Source: Chitinophaga alhagiae (GTDB lineage: Bacteria; Bacteroidota; Bacteroidia; Chitinophagales; Chitinophagaceae). Taken from it: a DNA stretch of 64,000 nucleotides. The DNA lies in contig NZ_QXMH01000006.1 in NCBI RefSeq assembly GCF_003568665.1, positions 1-64,000 of the forward strand, read 5' to 3'. The position numbers and the translations under genes were made by a program. Below the pieces are notes generated by a model. That model ran no database searches. It had not been told where the DNA came from and saw only the letters and a list, made by a program, of their open reading frames with translations. Of this stretch, positions 50,131 to 58,797 are shown piece after piece; position 1 is the stretch's first letter, and each line of letters starts with the position of its first letter.

Positions 50131-51165
50131 ATGAACCCTTCTGTTAAAGAACTATTATATGCCGGTACCGTGATACCGGCGCATCCGCTGGCGCTAACAG
50201 CGGAGCGGCGGCTGGATGAGGCCCGGCAACGGCGCCTTACCCGTTATTACATAGCCGCCGGTGCGGGCGGCGTGGCCGTGGGCGTGCATACCACGCAGTT
50301 CGAGATCCGCAAGCCGGAAGTGAACTTGTATGAAACCGTGCTGCGCCTGGCCGCGGAAGAAATTACCAAAGCAGGCCTGCAACGGCCCTTTATCAAAGTG
50401 GCCGGCATTTGCGGGCCTACAGAACAGGCTTTGGCGGAAGCCCGGCTTGCCGTATCTTACGGGTACGACCTGGGGCTGGTGAGCCTCGGCGGCCTGAAAG
50501 ATTATTCTGAAGACCAGCTGGTGAAACACATTGCCGCCGTGGCGGAAGTGATCCCGGTTTTCGGGTTTTACCTCCAGCCCAGCGTTGGCGGCCGTATATT
50601 GAGCTACCGCTTCTGGGAGCAGATGGTGAACATCCCGAACGTAATGGCCGTTAAAACGGCCCCGTTCAACCGCTACCAGACGCTTGACGTGGTGCGGGCC
50701 GTGTGCAGCTCTCCCCGCCGTGACGAGATAGCGCTGTACACCGGCAACGACGATAATATTGTGGCCGACCTGCTCACCACCTACCGCTTTCCGGTGAACG
50801 GCAAAATGGTAGAGAAAAAATTTGCCGGCGGCCTGCTGGGTCACTGGTCCGTATGGACAAAAAAGGTAACGGAGCTGTTTGCCGAGATCAAAACCGGCGG
50901 ACAGGATGCGTTGCTGCGGAAAGGGATAGCGGTAACAGATATGAACGCCGCACTGTTTGACCCGGCCAACGCTTTCCGGGGCTCCATTGCGGGCATTCAC
51001 GAAGTGCTGCGCAGGCAGGGGCTGCTGGAGGGCATTTGGTGCATCGAAGACAAGGAGCAACTGTCTCCGGGCCAGCTGGAGGAAATTGACCGGGTCACCG
51101 CCGCCTATCCTGAATTGACGGACGATGATTTTGTGCGTTCGTTCCTGGAGAAAGACAAAATATGA
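50131..51165 (+). CDS. Dihydrodipicolinate synthase/N-acetylneuraminate lyase family protein
   Basis: 344 residues of a class I aldolase TIM barrel. The candidate Schiff-base Lys is Lys175 in NVMAVKTAPFNRYQT, and Tyr147 in FGFYLQPSVGG may be the proton-relay Tyr. The substrate loop normally reading GTTGE is HTTQFE here (about 53-58), so the family substrate is not aspartate semialdehyde. These long, diverged members are common in Bacteroidota and Planctomycetes catabolic operons and probably split or dehydrate a 2-keto acid. Its stop is 7 bases before the M20 gene start. Confidence 0.85.
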   Translation: MNPSVKELLYAGTVIPAHPLALTAERRLDEARQRRLTRYYIAAGAGGVAVGVHTTQFEIRKPEVNLYETVLRLAAEEITKAGLQRPFIKVAGICGPTEQALAEARLAVSYGYDLGLVSLGGLKDYSEDQLVKHIAAVAEVIPVFGFYLQPSVGGRILSYRFWEQMVNIPNVMAVKTAPFNRYQTLDVVRAVCSSPRRDEIALYTGNDDNIVADLLTTYRFPVNGKMVEKKFAGGLLGHWSVWTKKVTELFAEIKTGGQDALLRKGIAVTDMNAALFDPANAFRGSIAGIHEVLRRQGLLEGIWCIEDKEQLSPGQLEEIDRVTAAYPELTDDDFVRSFLEKDKI

Positions 51166-51172
51166 TCTGTAT

Positions 51173-52360
51173 ATGCTGAAAGAAAAGGTCCGGGCGCTGG
51201 CGCATGAACTGCTGCCGCAAGCCATTGAAACTAGGAGACACCTGCATGCCAACCCGGAGCTGTCATTCATGGAGTTCAACACCGCGGCGTTCATTGCCGG
51301 CAAGCTGGATGCCATGGGCATTCCCTACCAGCGGATGGCCAACACCGGCCTGGTAGCCATGATAGAAGGCACGCAGGCCCCCTCGGACCGTGTGCTGGCG
51401 TTGCGGGCAGACATTGACGCATTGCCCATCCACGAAAAGAACGAGGTGCCCTACGCCTCAAAGTTCCCCGGCGTGATGCATGCCTGCGGGCACGATGTGC
51501 ATACCACCTCCCTGCTCACCACGGCCGCCATCCTGCTGCGGCTGCGCGATTCCTTTGCGGGAAAGCTGAAGCTCATCTTTCAGCCGGGAGAAGAAACCGT
51601 GCCGGGCGGGGCCAGCATGATGATCAAAGAAGGCGTACTTGAAAACCCTCGCCCCTACAATATCCTGGGGCAACATGTAATGCCGGAGCTGGAAACCGGG
51701 AAGATCGGTTTCCGCGCAGGCCGCTACATGGCCAGCGCAGACGAGATCTATATCACGGTAACGGGAAAGGGCGGCCATGGCGCCATGCCTCACACCACGG
51801 TAGACCCCGTGCTCATCACCAGCCACCTTATTACCGGGCTGCAGCAGGTGGTAAGCCGCCACGCCAATCCCACCACCCCCTCCGTGTTAACGTTTGGCCG
51901 CGTGATAGCAGACGGGGCGCACAATGTGATCCCGGATAAAGTCACCATAGACGGCACTTTCAGAACAATGGACGAAGAATGGCGTTTTGAAGCGCACCGC
52001 CGCATCAAAAAAATGGCCGTTTCCATTGTGGAAAGCATGGGCGGGCAGTGTGAGATATTCATCAAGGTAGGCTATCCCGTGCTCTACAACAACGAACGCC
52101 TCACTGCACAAACCCGTACACATACGGAAGAGTTTGTAGGCAAGGAGAATGTAACGGACCTGGACATCTGGATGGCCGCGGAAGACTTTGCCGCCTACTC
52201 CCAGATCACGGATGCCTGCTTTTACAGGCTGGGTGTGGGTAACAAGGCGCGGGGCATTACGTCCGGGTTGCACACCGCTACTTTTAATGTAGACGAAAGC
52301 TCGCTGGAAACCGGCGCCGGGCTAATGACCTGGCTGGCCTTGCAGAACCTTGCAAGCTGA
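51173..52360 (+). CDS. M20-family amidohydrolase (N-acyl amino acid/hippurate hydrolase type)
   Basis: 395 residues from the ATG at 51173; a longer frame overlapping the previous gene is rejected because MLKEKVRALAHELLPQAIETRRHLHANPEL is the normal start. Metal ligands are Cys105 and His107 in VMHACGHDVHTT, the Glu pair 140-141 in FQPGEE, His168 in GQHV and a C-terminal His in SGLHTATF. The dimer domain has GGHGAMPH and HNVIPD. This M20D group removes acyl groups from N-acyl amino acids or amines. No signal peptide, so it acts in the cytosol. It is last in the NRAMP-like operon, closed by a strong terminator at 52393. Confidence 0.92.
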   Translation: MLKEKVRALAHELLPQAIETRRHLHANPELSFMEFNTAAFIAGKLDAMGIPYQRMANTGLVAMIEGTQAPSDRVLALRADIDALPIHEKNEVPYASKFPGVMHACGHDVHTTSLLTTAAILLRLRDSFAGKLKLIFQPGEETVPGGASMMIKEGVLENPRPYNILGQHVMPELETGKIGFRAGRYMASADEIYITVTGKGGHGAMPHTTVDPVLITSHLITGLQQVVSRHANPTTPSVLTFGRVIADGAHNVIPDKVTIDGTFRTMDEEWRFEAHRRIKKMAVSIVESMGGQCEIFIKVGYPVLYNNERLTAQTRTHTEEFVGKENVTDLDIWMAAEDFAAYSQITDACFYRLGVGNKARGITSGLHTATFNVDESSLETGAGLMTWLALQNLAS

Positions 52361-52392
52361 GGCCGGATATTCGCTTTTATCAATAAGCCCAT

Positions 52393-52424
52393 AAAAAAGG
52401 CTGGTCAATGGACCAGCCTTTTTT
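52393..52424. terminator. Bidirectional terminator between converging genes
   Basis: A perfect 14-bp stem (52393-52406 with 52411-52424) and 4-nt loop, with A-run before and T-run after, so it works in both directions. It separates the M20 gene from the large orphan gene. Confidence 0.93.
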
Positions 52425-52438
52425 TGCATCATATCCCA

Positions 52439-54706
52439 TCACGCTGGCTCCAGTGCAAATGCTGCAGCCGTATTAATGTTACCAAATACCTGTGAGGTAC
52501 CGTTCACCGCCAGCGGCTGCACATGCAGCAGTTCCGCAAAGGCGGCCTTCCCTTCTACCTGCGCGCCGTCTACTATCTTCAGCGAGCATTCGCCCAGCAG
52601 GTCTTTCGGCGAATAGTCATGCGAGAACACGCTCTGAAAATTGCGCGTGTATTTTGCCGTACTGCCTATCACCATGGCGGAATCGCTGGCCAGCGTATCT
52701 CCGCAGGTGCCTTTGATCACGCTCAACACAAAGTCTGCAAAGTTATGCGGCTGGTACGCCCTGAAGCTGATGCGTACCTGGTTATTGGTGTCTGCAGCGC
52801 TGTTGTAGGGTACAAAACCGCAACAGTCCGGCGATGCGTCTACATACGTGCCATCGTTTTCCGGGTCTGTTTTTATTTTGTAGATCTCCCCTTCCGCCGC
52901 ATTATTGTCAAACCGCATCAGCATTTTGAAAGCCACCGCCTGGCCGGAACCGTTCAGCTCCAGGTTAACGGACGGGGCGTCAATGATAGGCGTAAAGGTG
53001 TCTGGGTGCGGCATTTGGTATACAGACGGCGCTACGGCGGCCAGTGTGCCGTTTGATCTGAACAGCTCCATTTTCAGTTCATACAGCCCGTCTCCCTGCA
53101 GGGCGTCGCTGTCAAAGTTGACACAGAACGTGTCTTGCCCGGTAGACCACCAGGGGAACAACTGGCCTGACGGCGCAATGGCAGAGGGTTCTACCGGCGG
53201 AATGATAAAGAGGTTTGGTGAACCGCCCACCACCAGGGGGCCAAGGGGATACGTGGCGTAACCATCCGGCTTGATAACGGCACCTACCAGGTAGCTGTAG
53301 GCGTACCCTTTGGCCACCGGGTTAGCCAGCGGCATCCAGGGGCTGGAAGCCGGCGTCATGTCCGCGTTCTTTATTTTGCGGGCGCTCCAGCGGTAGTACT
53401 TGATGTTATTGCTGGGCAGGTCAAAGCTGAATTGCACCCTGATGGAGATGACACCGCCAAATGGCCTGCGGTAGCCGCCAAAGCGGTTGGGGCTATGGTC
53501 TAGCGATACGTCCGTAAGCCCCTGTTCGTGATACACGTGGCCATGGGCGGTAGTGGCCGTAGTGGGACTTTGCCTGATCCTTGACACATTGGTGCTTTCA
53601 CCAATGGTTTTGACCCAAACGGTGCTGCCGTAGAGGATGTTGCCGCAGCGCCAGGGCACGCGCGGGTCTGTGATGCGGAGCGTTACTTCGGAACCGCAAA
53701 CATAATCCCACCAGGTGTGGCAGGCTATCCCGGGACGGTACACGGTAGTCCACACCCCGTCTATCAGGTATTCCACCCAGAAATACAGGTCTGGTTTGTC
53801 TCCGAAAATGAAGTAGGATATTTCCGTGTCGAAGCGGCCGAAATCGTCCGTGTACACCACTTTGATCTCATCGTGCCGGTAAAAGTAGGGCCAGAGGAAA
53901 GGTATCTTGCAGAAAATAGGATGGAACACCTGGATGTTTTCCAGCAGGGTTTTGCGGATGGTGCCAATGTTGCGGGTAGAAAGCGCAGCTTTGATCTCCG
54001 GTGAAATACTGGCGGCCAGTTTGCTTTCTTCTATTTTGATCTCCGTGCTGCCTATTTTCTGTTTGCGCACGGTAGCGCCCGGCGCCGCCAGGGGGCTGAA
54101 GAGCCGGTTGCCCGCCACCGGTTTCAGCGGCGTGTTGAAGCGTTCCGGCAAGGCAATGGGCCCTATGGGGTCTGGCCATGGTTCGGGCAACGGAATGGGC
54201 AGATCTGGCTCCAGCACATAATCCGGGATGCGCTCAATAATAAAATCGGGGATCTTCGGGAGCAGCCAGGCTATTTTGTCTACTTCGCAGATATGCACCC
54301 TGGCGCGGCATACCGGTTTATCTTCCGTAACGCCATGCACCGTAAACGCCTTTATCAGCTTGCCTTTCACACGGCATTTTCGGATGGGCCAGAAGCGAAT
54401 GTAACTGTCTGGCACGGGCAGAATGCTGATGTTGCCTTTGGCGTCAAATTCCAGTACGGGCTCGTACGCCTTCAGGTCCAGCAATATCTGCAGGGAATCC
54501 GCGCTTTCCGTTTTTTCGTGCCGGGGGGCAATCACGAAGCGGTACTCCCTGGCAGGCTGGTCAAGCGATTTGAAGTCTGCCTTACCTTTTACTACGGGTG
54601 CTTTTTCCACCAGCTGGCCTTTCCGGTCAAAGGCAAAGGCCATCAGTGATAGATCTTCAGCCGGCTTGCTTTGCAAAGTTACCGGCAATGAAATGGGGGT
54701 TGCCAT
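52439..54706 (-). CDS. Large protein of unknown function
   Basis: 755 residues from the ATG at 54706; the longer frame to 54814 is rejected because it runs through AT-rich leader sequence. No signal peptide or membrane segment. A beta-rich N-terminal part (PISLPVTLQSKPAEDLSLMAFAFDRKGQLV, ending in EYRFVIAPRHE) leads to a Pro-rich linker (LPIPLPEPWPDPIGPIALPE) and large beta-type domains with conserved-looking Trp and Cys (FWVEYLIDGVWTTVYRPGIACHTWWDYVCG). I recognise no family. The build resembles large assembly or carrier proteins rather than an enzyme, but that is an impression. It stands alone between two terminators. Confidence 0.75.
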   Translation of the reverse strand: MATPISLPVTLQSKPAEDLSLMAFAFDRKGQLVEKAPVVKGKADFKSLDQPAREYRFVIAPRHEKTESADSLQILLDLKAYEPVLEFDAKGNISILPVPDSYIRFWPIRKCRVKGKLIKAFTVHGVTEDKPVCRARVHICEVDKIAWLLPKIPDFIIERIPDYVLEPDLPIPLPEPWPDPIGPIALPERFNTPLKPVAGNRLFSPLAAPGATVRKQKIGSTEIKIEESKLAASISPEIKAALSTRNIGTIRKTLLENIQVFHPIFCKIPFLWPYFYRHDEIKVVYTDDFGRFDTEISYFIFGDKPDLYFWVEYLIDGVWTTVYRPGIACHTWWDYVCGSEVTLRITDPRVPWRCGNILYGSTVWVKTIGESTNVSRIRQSPTTATTAHGHVYHEQGLTDVSLDHSPNRFGGYRRPFGGVISIRVQFSFDLPSNNIKYYRWSARKIKNADMTPASSPWMPLANPVAKGYAYSYLVGAVIKPDGYATYPLGPLVVGGSPNLFIIPPVEPSAIAPSGQLFPWWSTGQDTFCVNFDSDALQGDGLYELKMELFRSNGTLAAVAPSVYQMPHPDTFTPIIDAPSVNLELNGSGQAVAFKMLMRFDNNAAEGEIYKIKTDPENDGTYVDASPDCCGFVPYNSAADTNNQVRISFRAYQPHNFADFVLSVIKGTCGDTLASDSAMVIGSTAKYTRNFQSVFSHDYSPKDLLGECSLKIVDGAQVEGKAAFAELLHVQPLAVNGTSQVFGNINTAAAFALEPA

Positions 54707-54857
54707 TTTTTCAATTTTTGGGGTCAGAAAAAATAAATATCCGTACGCGGTGTACGGCAAAGCGTTTCCAGAGGAAGTGAATGTATGCCAAACGGTACAG
54801 GAGCCTTTCCGCATAGTGCAGGAGGCCTTTTACCTGCCAGTTTTTGGGGTCAAAAAA

Positions 54858-54889
54858 AATCTTTCTCCCCAAAGGTAGGGAGAAAGATT
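54858..54889 (-). terminator. Terminator after the acetyl-xylan-esterase-like gene
   Basis: A perfect 12-bp stem (54858-54869 with 54878-54889) with an 8-nt loop. On the minus strand a run of eight T follows. Confidence 0.9.
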
Positions 54890-54936
54890 CCTGTAAAATT
54901 GCGTAGAAACTCCTGTATTTAATTGAAGGAAATTCG

Positions 54937-56214
54937 TTATTTTTTAAGTTGCTTCATCAGCCAGCCACCCAGCAGCTCCTGTTGTTCCGGCCATACGGCA
55001 TGCCCGGTTTCCAGCAGCAGGTACAGGTCTTTAGGCGCGGAGATGCTGTTATAAGCGGCATACATGGATGTAGGCGGGCAGGTTTCATCGTTATACCCCC
55101 AGGTATAATAGCCCGGTACTTTCAGGCCTTTGGCAAAATTCACCACATCATAATACCCGGCCGTGGCCAGGGCATCCTTGCTCACAGGCTCGTTCCGGAA
55201 CAGGTGGGGCCAGCCGCCGGCGCGGCCTTTTGTATAGCCGGTAACATCGCACAGCGCGGGGTACATGGCGGCCAGGTATTTCACGCGCGCATCCAGCGAA
55301 GCGGTAACAATAGACAGCGCGCCGCCCTGGCTGCCGCCCATCACGCCCAGGTTGGCGCCATCATATTCGGGCAGGCCAGTCAGGAAGTCGTTGGCGCGCA
55401 CACAGTTCAGGTACACGCGTTTGTAGTAGTAACGGTCTTTGTCTTCCATATTGAAAGACGGGTAGCCGTACAGGGCGCCGCTGCCCAGGCTGGTGTACAC
55501 GCCCGGGTCCAGGTTCACCGGCACGCCATGGATGCCTATTTCCAGCGTAATAAAACCCTGCTCCGCGCGGTAGATGTCTCCGCCGTAAGGGCGTACGCCC
55601 GCACCGGGTACCCGCAGTATGGCCGGGTACTTCCCTTCTTTTTTCGGTACGCATAAAATGCCATAAAGACGGGAGTTGCCGTACCCCTGCATGTTCACAT
55701 GGTATACGTTCACTTTTTCCGTACACCGTTCCGGCAGCAGCGTTGTACGGGCGTCAACCGGTATTTTGGCCAACTCCGCCTTGCCTTTGTTCCAGAAATC
55801 TGAAAAGTCTGCCGGCAGGGCAACAGTAGGCTGAATGGAAGAAGGCGCAAAGCCGGCTGTAGCGATGCGGCGATAATTTTTGCCCTTTACTTCCGCCACT
55901 ATGGCGCAGCGGAGAAAACCCGGCGTGTTCATGGTACCGCCGTCTATCACCATGGTACCGTTCTTCAGCACGGTGGTTTCCTTTTTCAGGGGCTTCATTT
56001 TTTCCGGCCCCACTTCGTAACTGATCTTTACGTCTTTCAGCGGGTTGCCATTTTCAAATACCGTTACGGTGAATTTCACTTTTTCGCCGGGGCGGTAGGT
56101 CCAGTCTGTATGTTCAGGCGCCACCATCACTTTTACCAGTTGCTCAACCGGCTGTGAAAAAGCGGTACTGCAGCATAAGACGAGGAAGAGGAGAATACTG
56201 TTGAACTTGGACAT
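54937..56214 (-). CDS. Secreted acetyl xylan esterase/cephalosporin C deacetylase-type hydrolase (AXE1)
   Basis: 425 residues from the ATG at 56214, which begins a clear signal peptide (SKFNSILLFLVLCCSTAFSQ). An N-terminal Ig-like domain (about 30-125) precedes the AXE1 alpha/beta hydrolase domain. This has the nucleophile in LGVMGGSQGGAL, an Arg/Pro-rich oxyanion region (LRVPGAGVRPYGG) and the final His in LETGHAVWPEQ. The enzyme probably removes acetyl groups from polysaccharides in the periplasm. It is 4 bases downstream of another hydrolase gene and in the same operon. Confidence 0.88.
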   Translation of the reverse strand: MSKFNSILLFLVLCCSTAFSQPVEQLVKVMVAPEHTDWTYRPGEKVKFTVTVFENGNPLKDVKISYEVGPEKMKPLKKETTVLKNGTMVIDGGTMNTPGFLRCAIVAEVKGKNYRRIATAGFAPSSIQPTVALPADFSDFWNKGKAELAKIPVDARTTLLPERCTEKVNVYHVNMQGYGNSRLYGILCVPKKEGKYPAILRVPGAGVRPYGGDIYRAEQGFITLEIGIHGVPVNLDPGVYTSLGSGALYGYPSFNMEDKDRYYYKRVYLNCVRANDFLTGLPEYDGANLGVMGGSQGGALSIVTASLDARVKYLAAMYPALCDVTGYTKGRAGGWPHLFRNEPVSKDALATAGYYDVVNFAKGLKVPGYYTWGYNDETCPPTSMYAAYNSISAPKDLYLLLETGHAVWPEQQELLGGWLMKQLKK

Positions 56215-56218
56215 CTTG

Positions 56219-57325
56219 TTATTTTTTGAGGAATTTTTCGAGGAACAGATAGGCTTGCTCATTAGAAATAGCGTTGGGAGAATGCTCCGGCCTGTTGGTC
56301 ATGGCCACGCGGTTTTTGTAACCCAGCAGGGTGTTCACGGCAATAGCGTGGTTCAGCGGCACCCAGCGTTGGGGAGGGTCTTCGTGGCCGCCTGAAACGA
56401 GGAAAGGCCGCGGCGCCATCAACGCGTGCAGCTCATGCAGGTCATACCCCTGCGCCAACAGTTTCGGGTACAGGCCGCCGGAGGGGTTCTCCGGGGTTAC
56501 CAGGCCCCTTTTGCGCCAGGGCTTGGGCGTATAGCCCAGGTACCAGGGCTCCCAGTAGTTGATGCTTTCGTTGGTTTGTTCAAATACGATGCCCGGGTCT
56601 GACCATACGGCACAGGCAAACTTGTCATACAGGCAGGAACCGAACATGGCCCATTTGCCGCCGAAGGAGTGCCCCATAATGCCGATGCGTTGGGCATCTA
56701 CCCCGGGCACTTTGGCCAGCACTTCCCATGCCGTGGCCGCCGCGTAGGCCAGCATGGAGAGCGGTTGTACGGCGGCGTGCTGCAGGTCCGGGTAATAAAT
56801 GGAAAAGGTCTTGTCTTTAGAGGCCTGCGTGGTGCCAATGGAAAGCGTTACAAAACCGCGCCGGGCCAGCTGGTACGCAAAATCGCGGTAGGCCTTTCCT
56901 CCCTGCCCTATGGCGGTTTCCGGCTCATAGAACACGGTGATAACGGCGGGTTTCTTTCCCTGCCCGTCCGGCACCAGCAAATAGCCGTCCGTACTCTCAA
57001 GCGGTGTCCATTTGAAACGCACTTTGTATTGCATGAAGTTATCCCGGCGCATAGAGTCCAGGTACTGCAGCGTTTGCGTGGTATTCACCGCGGGCCAGGC
57101 GCCCATCAGCTGGTGCCACCTGTTGCGGATCTCTGTTCTGCGGCGTTGCCAGTCTTTCGCGTTCTTTACCATACTGCCGTCATAAAACTTCAGCGGGGAG
57201 CGGAATTTGCCATAATCATTGCGGTATTCGGCCGGGGGTGTAAAAATGGTGTCTATAGATACCTGCTGGCTTTTCAGGCAAGGGGCAACCAGCAGCAACA
57301 AAAGCAGTGGAATAATTCCTTTCAT
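56219..57325 (-). CDS. Secreted alpha/beta hydrolase (dienelactone-hydrolase/CE15-like)
   Basis: 368 residues with a signal peptide (MKGIIPLLLLLLVAPCLKSQ). Catalytic Ser lies in IGIMGHSFGGKWAM; the acid is likely in LVSGGHEDPPQRW and His in NRPEHSPNA. The segment AVWSDPGIVFEQTNESINYWEPWYLGY is typical of a Bacteroidota group related to glucuronoyl esterases and large secreted esterases. It likely removes an ester group from a plant or bacterial polysaccharide. It is first in a two-gene operon with the AXE1-type enzyme; the AraC regulator gene is 166 bases upstream on the same strand. Confidence 0.82.
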   Translation of the reverse strand: MKGIIPLLLLLLVAPCLKSQQVSIDTIFTPPAEYRNDYGKFRSPLKFYDGSMVKNAKDWQRRRTEIRNRWHQLMGAWPAVNTTQTLQYLDSMRRDNFMQYKVRFKWTPLESTDGYLLVPDGQGKKPAVITVFYEPETAIGQGGKAYRDFAYQLARRGFVTLSIGTTQASKDKTFSIYYPDLQHAAVQPLSMLAYAAATAWEVLAKVPGVDAQRIGIMGHSFGGKWAMFGSCLYDKFACAVWSDPGIVFEQTNESINYWEPWYLGYTPKPWRKRGLVTPENPSGGLYPKLLAQGYDLHELHALMAPRPFLVSGGHEDPPQRWVPLNHAIAVNTLLGYKNRVAMTNRPEHSPNAISNEQAYLFLEKFLKK

Positions 57326-57491
57326 GTGTTTTCCGTTTGTGATCGATCTGAAAAAATAGAAAAATTAATCGGGCAATTCTAGCATCTGCTAAAATTTTAG
57401 TAGAAAATAAAAGTTGCGGGCACATCCCTTCATAGCAGCTATGGGAGCAGGCGCTGCGGGGTTGTATCTGTTTTCCGGTAAAAGCGGCACA

Positions 57492-58430
57492 TCAACGTTT
57501 CAGCTCGCTGGGTAAATACCCGAAGTGTTTCCTGAACGCGCGGGTAAAGCTGTACGGCTCACTGTAGCCCACACTGTAAGCGGCCTCCAGTACGGTGCAG
57601 CGGCTGTTGAGCAGCAACTGGCGGGCATAGTTCATTTTCAGTTCGTTGAGGTAGCCGAACACGGTGGTATGGAACAGTTCCCGGAAACCTTTCTTCAGCT
57701 TGAACTCGTTCAACCCGCTTTCTCTTGATATCTGCTGCAGGCTGAGCGTTTCAAACATATGCTGCCTGATGTAAGCCTTGGCGGCGTGCAGCCGGTCTAT
57801 GTCCGTTGCCGCCAGTTGCACGGGCGGCATGCCTTTCAGCTCTTCCGCCTGCTCCGCCTGCAGCAGGAACAGTTCTACAATTTTGGATTCCAGGTACAGC
57901 TGCCGCATCTGCCCGGTAAAACCGCAATGCGCCATGTCCCGTATCAGTGACAGCTGGCGCGCCGTAACCGCCATGGGGCCGGGCGCAATATCCGCTTCCC
58001 GGCCGGCATGCACCTTGTCCCAGAAACGTTTCAGGCAGTCCATGTCCTCCATGTACAACCGGCGGAAAAAGGATTCTTCCAGTATGACCCCGAAATTGCT
58101 GACCCTGGGGCTGTTGAGCAGGTAGTACCCTTCAAAGCGGGGCGTGTAGCAGAGTATGTGCTGTTGGCCTTTCAACATGTAGGAGTCATTGGTTTCCGGC
58201 TGGGAGCCGGTATCTCCTTCCAGTGAAAAATACATGGCCAGCATCGGCTTTTCCTGCCGCTCCCGCATCCTTACCTCCTGCTGCTGTTCACTGCTGGCAA
58301 AAAAAACGGACGCGCCGGGCAGATAGTCTTCTTTCACAACAATGCGGCTGCTGGCGCCCCTGTCATCAATATAATGATATTCCCTGCCGCCTTCCGGGAA
58401 CAGCCTCGGGTGCATATCTTTTTTGCTCAT
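57492..58430 (-). CDS. AraC-family transcriptional regulator
   Basis: 312 residues. A ligand-binding N-terminal part without membrane segments (AMYFSLEGDTGSQPETNDSYM, HILCYTPRFEGYYLL) leads to a C-terminal AraC/XylS domain: TLSLQQISRESGLNEFKLKKGFRELF (first HTH), LEAAYSVGYSEPYSFTRAFRKHFGYLPSEL (second HTH). This form is like the Bacteroidota siderophore- or stress-type AraC proteins (PchR-like). It is followed by the two-gene esterase operon on the same strand, which it may control. The 12-bp palindrome at 57389 in the 166-bp gap is a possible but unproved site. Confidence 0.9.
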   Translation of the reverse strand: MSKKDMHPRLFPEGGREYHYIDDRGASSRIVVKEDYLPGASVFFASSEQQQEVRMRERQEKPMLAMYFSLEGDTGSQPETNDSYMLKGQQHILCYTPRFEGYYLLNSPRVSNFGVILEESFFRRLYMEDMDCLKRFWDKVHAGREADIAPGPMAVTARQLSLIRDMAHCGFTGQMRQLYLESKIVELFLLQAEQAEELKGMPPVQLAATDIDRLHAAKAYIRQHMFETLSLQQISRESGLNEFKLKKGFRELFHTTVFGYLNELKMNYARQLLLNSRCTVLEAAYSVGYSEPYSFTRAFRKHFGYLPSELKR

Positions 58431-58578
58431 AAATGGTAATGGAAATAAGGGTGAAAAGGTAGCACTTTTTTGCCGCCCCGCGAAAAAAGAAGGGGAAAAA
58501 TCCGTTCCTGCGGGTTAAAAATCCCGCGCGGAGGGGCCGCTTTTTTTGTACCGGCGCATCTTTGCCGAAACCCGATCT

Positions 58579-58788
58579 ATGGTGGAAGTTTTTTCAACAA
58601 ATGTTTTGCAGCCTGCGGATGCTGCCAGAATGGAATCCTTATGCGCGGCGGCATTTCCCGGTTGCACCTGCAATTTTGACCTGGAAGACTGCGATAAAAT
58701 TTTCCGGATATGCTCCGCGGAAGATATCACCCAAAAGGTGATCGCCCTTTTCAGACAGCACAATTTTACCTGTTCCGTACTTTCTTAA
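58579..58788 (+). CDS. Small Cys-containing protein upstream of the UvrA-like gene
   Basis: 69 residues from the ATG at 58579; an upstream TTG at 58546 is less likely. The chain MVEVFSTNVLQPADAARMES then contains four Cys before the end (LCAAAFPGCTCNFDLEDCDKIFRICS) and ends VIALFRQHNFTCSVLS. The size and the pattern of a helix, Cys-bearing turn and strand recall small heavy-metal-associated-domain-like proteins, although there is no CxxC of the usual kind. It lies 9 bases before the UvrA-like gene and is likely co-transcribed. I do not recognise a specific family. Confidence 0.65.
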   Translation: MVEVFSTNVLQPADAARMESLCAAAFPGCTCNFDLEDCDKIFRICSAEDITQKVIALFRQHNFTCSVLS

Positions 58789-58797
58789 AACACTACT

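Noticed and set aside
51125..51172. Earlier start of the M20 gene inside the DapA-like gene
   Set aside because: The extra 16 residues do not fit the family, and an ATG at the normal position follows the previous stop by 7 bases.
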